Below, piece after piece: positions 1 to 4,157 of a DNA stretch of 5,966 bases; position 1 is the first letter of the stretch, and each line of letters opens with the position of its first letter. The position numbers and the translations under genes are program-made. The notes beneath the pieces were generated by a model. That model made no database searches and was not told the DNA's origin. It saw only the letters and a list, made by a program, of their open reading frames with translations. The DNA is from Bifidobacterium sp. UBA6881. GTDB taxonomy: Bacteria > Actinomycetota > Actinomycetes > Actinomycetales > Bifidobacteriaceae. The stretch covers positions 12,696 to 18,661 of the forward strand of contig DKCF01000023.1 in the NCBI GenBank assembly GCA_002451435.1. The letters run 5' to 3'.

Positions 1-283
1 TCTTCAGACGAGCCTTGCGCTCGCTACCGGGTGCGTTCTTGTTCATGGTATTCATGAGACGAAGGTTCTTCAGAGTGTTCTTCCATTGCCCGATTGGGGC
101 GTCTGCGGGGAACTGGTCGGCGTATTGCTCCAACGTCGTTTCGATGTTGTCGAGCTGTTTGGCGACTTTTGCGGCTGGATCGAGCGCCACAGGCATATGC
201 ACGTTTGCCGCCGCTTGCTTGAGTTTGTCCCCGATTTGCTGATCGTTGACGAACTGCGCCACCTTATCCTTATAGTCCGACAT
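1..283 (-). CDS. Hypothetical charged helical protein, 3' end cut off by window edge
   Basis: I do not recognise this family. The frame stays open from its start to position 1, about 94 residues. It begins MSDYKDKVAQFVND and is rich in Lys, Gln, Asn and Asp, with an amphipathic stretch (KVAKQLDNIETTLEQY) that looks helical. There is no signal peptide or membrane segment. I chose the ATG at 281-283, which has GCGGG just upstream; an in-frame ATG at 290-292 would add MRV. Either start lies inside the last codons of the HAD-like gene, so the two genes overlap by at least 14 bases and are probably translationally coupled. GC-rich third positions agree with real coding. The competing plus-strand frames here are Arg-, Cys- and His-rich shadows. 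Confidence 0.75.
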   Translation of the reverse strand, partial: MSDYKDKVAQFVNDQQIGDKLKQAAANVHMPVALDPAAKVAKQLDNIETTLEQYADQFPADAPIGQWKNTLKNLRLMNTMNKNAPGSERKARLK

Positions 284-959
284 GACCCGCATGCGTGGCG
301 CGGATGCCATCCTCGCCGTCCTCGTCATCGAACGTGACCGGAGGGAAACCGGTCCAATCGTCGATGAAGCGCGTGATAAGCGCCCACTGGCGGCGGCTGA
401 TGCCGATATGCATGTCGGGCCGCACCATCAGCACCGGCGCCGCGGGCTCCTCCGCCTCGATTTCCCTCATCGCATCGCCGCGGCATTCCTCGTCGTCGAT
501 CCACACGATCGGGGACGAGCCGGCGGACCTTCGCTCCACGCGCACGCGCGACAGCACCGTCGACAGCTTGCCCGTCAGCCTGTGCTCCATGGTGACGGGA
601 TCGTACCAGACGGTGTTGTGGACGACCGCCGGGTCCCAGCCGAGCATCGGATCCAGCACGTTCACGCAGTACGGCTGCCATGTGGTCAGCCAGTCGAGTT
701 CGATGCGGCCGTCCTGGGCGAGCCCGTACAAGGCGTCGGACAGTTCACGCGACCAGTGGACGCGGTAGCGGCCGACCGGCGGACGCGCCTGCATGTTGCC
801 GTCCAGGTGGAACGCGCGTCCGGGATCGTAAAGGGCCTTGCGCGGATCGTCGTCCTTCAGCCACTGCGCGTGGTCCACGCCGCCGCGGCGCAGTACCTTG
901 TCGTCGGGGAACGCGTTCAGCACGCCGTCGAAATCCGTGTATACGACCGGGATGCCCAT
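270..959 (-). CDS. HAD-superfamily phosphatase-like protein (HAD_SAK_2-like)
   Basis: This 229-residue protein carries the haloacid dehalogenase motifs in order. Motif I is DFDGVLN at residues 9-15, with nucleophile Asp9 and acid/base Asp11. Motif II is the Thr in WLTTW (90-94). A motif III-type Lys is at 131 (TGKLS). Motif IV is the acidic pair in VWIDDEE (152-158). HAD enzymes usually hydrolyse phosphoesters through an aspartyl-phosphate, needing Mg2+. The DGVLN, WLTTW and WIDDE combination resembles the HAD domain first described in 'Swiss Army Knife' RNA-repair proteins, but no repair partner is visible here and the substrate is unknown. It should be cytoplasmic, with no signal or membrane helix. 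I chose the ATG at 957-959 because AAAGGA lies about 7 bases upstream; the longer frame to 998 adds 13 unlikely residues. The tail (about 211-217) is very acidic. It sits in a leftward cluster with short helical proteins. Confidence 0.85.
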   Translation of the reverse strand: MGIPVVYTDFDGVLNAFPDDKVLRRGGVDHAQWLKDDDPRKALYDPGRAFHLDGNMQARPPVGRYRVHWSRELSDALYGLAQDGRIELDWLTTWQPYCVNVLDPMLGWDPAVVHNTVWYDPVTMEHRLTGKLSTVLSRVRVERRSAGSSPIVWIDDEECRGDAMREIEAEEPAAPVLMVRPDMHIGISRRQWALITRFIDDWTGFPPVTFDDEDGEDGIRATHAGHVGL

Positions 960-961
960 GT

Positions 962-1069
962 CTATTCCTTTCCGGTTTCCGGCCAGTGGTCGAACCATTC
1001 GAGCAGACGGTCCACGTTCGCTTCATCCCGGCCGCCGACGGCGGAAATCGATAAAACCTGCGGCGTCGA
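962..1069 (-). pseudogene. In-frame continuation of the 86-residue gene beyond its stop
   Basis: Directly after the TAA at 1070-1072 the same frame stays open for 35 codons. It ends at a TAG (962-964) two bases before the HAD-like ATG. The predicted end, VDRLLEWFDHWPETGKE, looks like natural protein: aromatic, acidic, GC-rich third positions and no Arg-rich shadow character. Its last codons (GGA AAG GAA) also form the ribosome-binding site of the HAD gene, the usual layout at an operon junction. No ATG and no convincing start lies in the segment; a GTG would give only 17 residues. The simplest reading is that the upstream gene once encoded about 121-122 residues and a point mutation created the TAA. 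A sequencing error or a very short independent peptide are alternatives. Confidence 0.5.
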
Positions 1070-1330
1070 TTACCAGGTAACCGGCGGGTCCTGCTTCCTT
1101 TCCAGCAGCGTCAGACGCATGTCGAGAAACTGTTGGAAGGAAACCATTCCAATCATGATTTGCTCGAACATCTCGTCCGGCTCCATGCCGCCGGATCTGC
1201 GACTTTCCATGAGGTCCAGGAGCCCGTCGATGTATGCGTGCGCATAGGGCGAGTCCTCGGCGTTCCCGGACTGCATGACTTGCAAAGCCTGATAGAGCGC
1301 AGCCACATGCCGATTTTGTGAATATGGCAT
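1070..1330 (-). CDS. Hypothetical 86-residue helical protein, possibly truncated
   Basis: I do not recognise this family. The protein (start MPYSQNRHVAALYQALQV, end LERKQDPPVTW) is predicted to be largely helical, with an amphipathic first helix, a Gly/Asn/Asp turn around 22-26 and a Met-rich hydrophobic helix around 50-77 (EMFEQIMIGMVSFQQFLDM). There is no signal peptide or clear transmembrane span. The ATG at 1328-1330 lies eight bases after the TAA (1339-1341) of a decayed upstream frame, with AAGGCGG a few bases before it as a weak ribosome site. The frame can be extended upstream to 1561, but that part is Arg/Pro-rich and looks non-coding. A coding-like continuation after the TAA suggests premature truncation. 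It probably belongs to the same transcript as the HAD-like gene downstream. Confidence 0.55.
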   Translation of the reverse strand: MPYSQNRHVAALYQALQVMQSGNAEDSPYAHAYIDGLLDLMESRRSGGMEPDEMFEQIMIGMVSFQQFLDMRLTLLERKQDPPVTW

Positions 1331-1338
1331 AAGCCGCC

Positions 1339-1578
1339 TTATTCCCGAAGGCAGGGGCTGCGGACGTTTTCTTGGAGCTGATCGCGCAGCCATTCCTTGG
1401 TTTTGTCTGTATTGTACTGAATCCATCCAACCAAGCGACTGTTCTCGGGCTCTCAATGGAAGTGCAACACCCGTTAGATTGGCGGTTGGGGGCCGACAGC
1501 GTGATCGGCGTGGGATGCAACCTGCATACCCGATTGCGCGGCGCGCTGGGCGTGGCCACATATTTCGCCGACGAATTG
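1339..1578 (-). pseudogene. Decayed coding sequence upstream of the 86-residue gene
   Basis: One minus-strand frame reads like protein but is broken by TAA (1474-1476) and TGA (1453-1455), with TAG at 1579-1581 above it. The last open part (1342-1452) ends in a peptide containing RLVGWIQYNTDKTKEWLRDQ and stops at TAA 1339-1341, eight bases before the ATG of the next gene, a normal operon spacing. The upper part includes EICGHAQRAAQSGMQVASHA. Third positions are GC-rich throughout. I do not recognise the family. The other minus frame is Ser/Arg/Cys-rich. A plus-strand frame (1372-1620, TTG start) is also open and cannot be excluded. Confidence is low because only composition and context support the call. 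Confidence 0.35.
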
Positions 1579-1752
1579 CTAGAATTGCAGGACCAACAGG
1601 GGCGTTGCGCTTCTAAATAGACATTGAGCCGTTTGAAAATCAATATAGCGGGGCGATTCCGGTCGTCTTTTCGTTAACGGGAATCCTGTCTAATGTTCGC
1701 TTTGGGAATAATTTCTGGTTTCCGGTTACAGGAGATAACGCTCATGACGAAT
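1579..1752. other. Non-coding stretch between the leftward cluster and the yefM hairpin
   Basis: I see no supportable gene here. GC drops compared with the flanks, and there are short AT-rich runs on both strands (for example CTATATTG on the minus strand near 1642-1650, a possible -10 for leftward transcription with no convincing -35). An AGGAGATAACGCTCATG string near 1730-1746 resembles a ribosome site plus start. The peptide that would follow runs straight through the hairpin at 1753-1779 and does not look real. Confidence 0.4.
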
Positions 1753-1779
1753 CCGGAGAGGGAAGTTGTGCCTCTCCGG
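1753..1779 (+). terminator. Hairpin with 9-bp perfect arms, candidate terminator ahead of yefM
   Basis: CCGGAGAGG (1753-1761) pairs perfectly with CCTCTCCGG (1771-1779) around a 9-base loop. On the plus strand it is followed by CTTTT, a short U-tract, so it could end rightward transcription arriving from decayed sequence and insulate the toxin-antitoxin promoter just downstream. The T run is only four bases, so termination may be partial. On the minus strand the flank is not T-rich. Confidence 0.5.
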
Positions 1780-1782
1780 CTT

Positions 1783-1812
1783 TTGCTGTACCATTTTCTG
1801 TACATGTATTGT
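1783..1812 (+). promoter_or_regulatory. Candidate yefM-yoeB promoter
   Basis: TTGCTG (1783-1788) and TATTGT (1807-1812) are separated by 18 bases and match the -35 and -10 consensus at four positions each. The expected start of transcription is near 1819, just before the AAGGAGG ribosome site. The two TGTAC boxes (1787-1804) lie between these elements, so repressor bound there would block RNA polymerase. Confidence 0.4.
1787..1804 (+). promoter_or_regulatory. Candidate YefM-YoeB operator: two TGTACA-type boxes 12 bp apart
   Basis: TGTACC (1787-1792) and TGTACA (1799-1804) begin exactly 12 bases apart, about 30 to 46 bases before the yefM ATG. The E. coli yefM-yoeB operator is described as adjacent palindromes with TGTACA cores whose centres are 12 bp apart, bound by YefM and more tightly by the YefM-YoeB complex. 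One box here has a single mismatch. A further 8-bp palindrome, TACATGTA, overlaps the second box (1801-1808). Binding is inferred from this match and from the genes that follow. Confidence 0.6.
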
Positions 1813-1832
1813 TGCGTCGGAAGGAGGCCATT

Positions 1833-2093
1833 ATGGTCACGGCGGTTGCGTACACCAATTTCCGCAAGGACCTGAAATCGTACCTACGCCGCGTGAACGA
1901 TGACGCGGACATGCTTCTGGTCACCAACAAGGACCCGCATGACAACGTGGTGGTGATGAGCGCCGACGATTACGATTCGCTCATGGAGACCTTGCGGGTC
2001 TATCAGAATCCCGGATTGTTCGACAAGGTTCGTCGCGGAATAGCCCAGGTGCATTCCGGTGCCGTTGCCTCGCATGATCTGGTCGGGGAGTGA
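1833..2093 (+). CDS. yefM: YefM/Phd-family antitoxin
   Basis: This 86-residue protein is the antitoxin of a type II pair. It should neutralise the YoeB ribosome-dependent mRNase by binding it, and repress its own operon. The N-terminal Phd/YefM DNA-binding fold is seen as VAYTNFRKDLKSYL (residues 5-18, with the usual Arg at 11). It is followed by the conserved strand-helix VVVMSADDYDSLMETL. The acidic, less conserved C-terminal part is the toxin-binding tail. I chose the ATG at 1833 because AAGGAGG (1821-1827) sits five bases upstream; a longer frame from 1809 would start ahead of that site. The yoeB start lies three bases after the stop, so the two are co-translated. The length matches E. 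coli YefM (83 residues). Repression probably acts through the TGTACA boxes upstream. Confidence 0.93.
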   Translation: MVTAVAYTNFRKDLKSYLRRVNDDADMLLVTNKDPHDNVVVMSADDYDSLMETLRVYQNPGLFDKVRRGIAQVHSGAVASHDLVGE

Positions 2094-2096
2094 GCG

Positions 2097-2348
2097 GTGC
2101 TGCGTTGGACCGAGGACGCATGGGATGATTACCTGTATTGGCAGACCCAGGACAAGAGGACGCTCAAGCGCATTAATGCGTTGATACGCGACGCCATGCG
2201 TTCCCCGTTCACAGGACTTGGCAAGCCCGAGCCGCTCAAATGGGAATTGCAGGGCGCCTGGAGCCGTCGCATCGATTCCGCGAACCGGCTGGTGTACATG
2301 GTCGAGGACGGGGATCTGTGCGTTCTGTCCGTCCGTGACCACTATTAG
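2097..2348 (+). CDS. yoeB: YoeB-family mRNA interferase toxin
   Basis: This 83-residue protein aligns closely with E. coli YoeB (84 residues) from memory: shared blocks are WDDYLYWQ (9-16), GKPEPLK (42-48), WSRRI (55-59), RLVY (64-67) and a final HY. The catalytic residues of YoeB correspond to Glu45, Arg64 and His82 here, and all are present, so the toxin should be active. YoeB cleaves mRNA in the A site of the ribosome, stopping translation during stress. The start is a GTG at 2097 preceded by GGGGAG (2085-2090), which overlaps the end of yefM. That layout lets the antitoxin be made first and in excess. Codon use and GC match the flanking high-GC sequence, so the pair looks well adapted to this genome. 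Confidence 0.95.
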   Translation: MLRWTEDAWDDYLYWQTQDKRTLKRINALIRDAMRSPFTGLGKPEPLKWELQGAWSRRIDSANRLVYMVEDGDLCVLSVRDHY

Positions 2349-2380
2349 ACATTTTGACACTAGCCGGATGCTGGTGATTC

Positions 2381-2617
2381 GTGCTGAGAGGAAGGGCCGG
2401 CATCCTGCGCAAAGCCTGGTGCAAGGCGGACAAAGAGAGGCGCGTCAACAAGCACAACATCGCCTGGTGGTTCACAGCCATCGTATGCCTGATCGTCTGG
2501 GGAATGGTATGCGCGTGGAAGTGGGGCCTTGTCACGTTCGGTGGAGTATGGAGCGCCGTCTTCCATGGATTCGACCATGATGTGCTGTGGGTTTGGGAAT
2601 CTACCTGCTGGTGTTGA
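2381..2617 (+). pseudogene. N-terminal part of a DUF1294-type membrane protein, frame lost near 2590
   Basis: This frame encodes a basic N-terminus (about residues 1-25), a hydrophobic helix (IAWWFTAIVCLIVWGMVCAW) and a short region ending GFDHDVLW. It then runs into WVWESTCWC and a stop. Adding one G to the GGG run at 2589-2591 would continue it as LWGLGIYLLVLN directly into the DUF1294 core encoded in the next frame, giving a single protein of about 166 residues with an extra N-terminal membrane helix. The start is uncertain: GTG 2381 is the first candidate and has only a weak ribosome site. The region begins 32 bases after yoeB, so it may share that operon. A separate small membrane protein or a sequencing error are alternatives. 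Confidence 0.55.
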
Positions 2618-2880
2618 ACGTGGCCACGTTCTTGGCGTTCGTCTTCGACAAGCTCGTTGCCGCGGATGGTCGCATGGACGGACGGCGGAAGGCGCGTATG
2701 CGTCTGCCGGAGCTATGGCTCCTGGGGCTTTCATTGCTGGGCGGGTCCATAGGCGGCATGATTGCGATGCGGCTGTTCCGACACAAGACGAAGAAATGGT
2801 ACTTCGTGATGGGGCTGCCGTTGTTCATCGTCCTGCAGACGGTGCTGTTCCTTTACCTACACGCCGCCGGACTGTACTAG
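2587..2880 (+). CDS. DUF1294 family membrane protein (core domain)
   Basis: This 97-residue frame has the DUF1294 layout: a first membrane helix (IYLLVLNVATFLAFVF, about 5-20) ending in the conserved FDK (20-22), the RLPE motif (39-42) that begins a second hydrophobic segment with LLGGSIGG (50-57), the FRHKTKKW motif (64-71), and a last membrane helix (about 75-92). The family is widespread, often short and of unknown function. The only start in this frame is a GTG at 2587 without a good ribosome site, and it overlaps the upstream frame by 31 bases. I therefore think this is the 3' part of a longer gene whose 5' part is in the frame starting at 2381. If translated alone the core motifs are intact. 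Confidence 0.8.
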   Translation: MGLGIYLLVLNVATFLAFVFDKLVAADGRMDGRRKARMRLPELWLLGLSLLGGSIGGMIAMRLFRHKTKKWYFVMGLPLFIVLQTVLFLYLHAAGLY

Positions 2881-2888
2881 ACATGAAA

Positions 2889-2903
2889 GCCGAACCGGTC
2901 GGC
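2889..2903 (-). terminator. Weak hairpin between convergent genes
   Basis: GCCGA and TCGGC form a 5-bp stem with a 5-base loop in the 49-base gap between the DUF1294 gene and the leftward EcsC-like gene. Read leftward it is followed by TTTC, so it may help end the EcsC-like transcript about 27 bases past that gene's stop. The stem is short and the T run poor. Confidence 0.25.
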
Positions 2904-2929
2904 CCGATGGATAGTTCAGCTTGCCCGAA

Positions 2930-3775
2930 TCAGCAATCCTTCTCGGGCTGCGCCGCGATGGCGTCATCAGCCGCCATGCTTTCGGGCCGCGTTCCTTTCA
3001 GCTTGTCCAAGAATTCGGGATTCAGCTCCAGCCCATCGTTATCCAGATCGCCGTTAGCGCGTTTTACGAGCATGTCCGTGAATCGTTTGCCCATGGGGCG
3101 GAAGGTGACGTAAGTGATGCCTCCGGACATGACGCCGCCAAGAACTGGAACTGCCTTGGTCACCACCTTGCCCACGGTTTGTTTGGTGATCTTCACACCA
3201 ATGGAGGCCATGACCTTCTTCATGATGGGATACCATGCGGTTTTCGTCAGCGCCTTGGCCGCGACCTTTTTCCCGATGACTTCGCCGGCTTTCGCCGAGA
3301 CGTTGAGTACAAGCGTCGCAGCACCGCTCACTCCAAGCATCGCCGCGAGATACGCGATGATCCTGTTCTGCGTCTGCTCGGACAGCTGATCCAAGTCACT
3401 GGAGAACAGGTCGTCGTCTCCGAACAGATAGGCCAGCTTCTGGGCCATGTTCAATGCGAAACCGAAATACTGTACGACATCCGCACCGCCTGCGGCAATC
3501 ATGGCAACGGGATTCCCCGGAAGACCGGCCGCGAACGAAGTCAGCGATGTCGAGGTGGTGCTGGCGGCGATGATTTTGTCCGCCTTGTTTCTCAGCGATT
3601 CCGGTGTATACACGCTCTGGGGGCCGTCTTCGAGAATCTGATCCAGATATTCGGAATCCTTGAACTGTTGCCTGAGAAATTCCTCACGGTCAACCCGGAC
3701 GATGGGAAGTTTGGACAATGCGGTGACCATGTCCAAAGTCTTCTGCGCCATCTCGTCGGTATCGATTTTGACCAT
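2930..3775 (-). CDS. EcsC-like membrane-associated protein
   Basis: This 281-residue protein resembles EcsC-family proteins by pattern. After a polar N-terminus (1-60), the segment from about 70 to 117 runs through LPGNPVAMIAAGGADVVQYF and NMAQKLAYLFG, the Gly/Ala-rich hydrophobic stretch followed by a Leu-Tyr-Gly end that I associate with the family. Further hydrophobic stretches lie at about 138-158 and 205-222 (AVPVLGGVMSGGI), with a Lys-rich region between (165-203). There is no cleavable signal peptide; association with the membrane is likely. EcsC in Bacillus belongs to the Ecs transporter locus, but no ABC transporter is next to it here, so function is unknown. The tail has an EF-hand-like DxDxDG loop (243-254). 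The ATG at 3773-3775 has GGAAGGG seven bases upstream. It appears to be transcribed alone. Confidence 0.6.
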   Translation of the reverse strand: MVKIDTDEMAQKTLDMVTALSKLPIVRVDREEFLRQQFKDSEYLDQILEDGPQSVYTPESLRNKADKIIAASTTSTSLTSFAAGLPGNPVAMIAAGGADVVQYFGFALNMAQKLAYLFGDDDLFSSDLDQLSEQTQNRIIAYLAAMLGVSGAATLVLNVSAKAGEVIGKKVAAKALTKTAWYPIMKKVMASIGVKITKQTVGKVVTKAVPVLGGVMSGGITYVTFRPMGKRFTDMLVKRANGDLDNDGLELNPEFLDKLKGTRPESMAADDAIAAQPEKDC

Positions 3776-3810
3776 GCCTGTTCCCTTCCAATGCTAAATC
3801 GCTTTCTTGC

Positions 3811-3816
3811 ATTATA
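3811..3816 (-). promoter_or_regulatory. Perfect TATAAT -10 box ahead of the EcsC-like gene
   Basis: The minus strand reads TCCTTATAATGCAAG here, with TATAAT at 3811-3816, about 36 bases before the ATG at 3775. The position suits a short leader containing the GGAAGGG ribosome site (3783-3789). The -35 region at the proper distance (CTTTTC, about 3834-3839) is a poor match, so strength may depend on an activator or be modest. Confidence 0.45.
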
Positions 3817-4050
3817 AGGACATCCATCTTCGGAAAAGCGTTTCCCGTTGACACCGGTATGAGATTGAGCTTGCCGTATAAGGCATTTGGATCATCGTGC
3901 TGAAGCAGCCTGCGCGCAGTATGGCCTTCACGGTGAACGCCGCGGAGGCTGGAAATACCACTGCTGCCCTGCGCGAAGGGACGATTTATGTCTGCGAACA
4001 GGTTTATCTCTGGCAGAAGAGGCATTTTCCATGCCTATAAGATTTTTCGA

Positions 4051-4120
4051 ATTGAGATTTTGGATACCTAAAATCTCAATGAGGCCTTGCGAAAGTACGT
4101 CAGAAGACCTCATTGAGATT
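4051..4120. repeat. Three-armed nested inverted repeat downstream of the ATPase gene
   Basis: Three copies of one core occur in alternating orientation. ATTGAGATTTT (4051-4061) is perfectly inverted as AAAATCTCAAT (4070-4080) with an 8-base spacer. AATCTCAATGAGG (4072-4084) is perfectly inverted as CCTCATTGAGATT (4108-4120) with a 23-base spacer. The middle arm is shared, so only one hairpin can form at a time. The element starts 38 bases past the ATPase stop. Neither strand has a U-tract right after a stem, so it is not a classical terminator. It could be a 3' mRNA structure, a protein-binding site or the end of a mobile segment. Confidence 0.7.
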
Positions 4121-4157
4121 CCAAGGAAAGCCGATTTAGATGAATTGTCTCTCGAGG

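Larger units (their letters stand above)
3776..4157. other. Intergenic region with promoter, short unassigned frames and a repeat
   Basis: This 382-base gap holds the promoter of the EcsC-like gene at its left end and a nested inverted repeat at its right end (4051-4120). Between them the composition is still GC-rich. A plus-strand frame (GTG 3897 or ATG 3921 to TAA 4038-4040, at most 47 residues) has good third-position GC but no ribosome site and no recognisable family. An overlapping minus-strand frame (3690-4025) runs into the EcsC-like gene in another frame. Neither is convincing; decayed gene sequence is the most I can infer. The switch from GC-rich to AT-rich DNA falls at about 4030. 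Confidence 0.5.

Noticed and set aside
282..1247. Long plus-strand open frame of 321 codons
   Set aside because: It is Arg/His-rich and lies opposite the HAD-like gene, whose catalytic motifs are clear; it is a GC-driven shadow.
1023..1643. Minus-strand open frame of 206 codons
   Set aside because: It crosses the 86-residue gene in another frame, is Arg/Ser/Cys-rich and has no ribosome site or motif.
2354..2359. Perfect TTGACA just after yoeB as a possible promoter for the DUF1294 gene
   Set aside because: No acceptable -10 box lies 16-18 bases downstream, so it is probably chance.
958..2884. TAGACAT occurs four times, each time with TAG as a possible stop (958-964 minus; 1618, 2346 and 2878 plus)
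   Set aside because: A 7-base word found after the fact in a 6-kb window; one of the four stops belongs to a doubtful frame, and no function is suggested.
2529..3113. Plus-strand open frame of 194 codons across the DUF1294 gene
   Set aside because: It conflicts with the clear DUF1294 motifs in another frame and runs antisense into the EcsC-like gene.
2921..3817. Plus-strand open frame of 298 codons
   Set aside because: It is the antisense of the EcsC-like gene; it has low-quality composition and no recognisable motif or ribosome site.
3690..4025. Minus-strand open frame of 111 codons upstream of the EcsC-like start
   Set aside because: It overlaps the EcsC-like start in a different frame and contains that gene's promoter and ribosome site; no family is recognisable.
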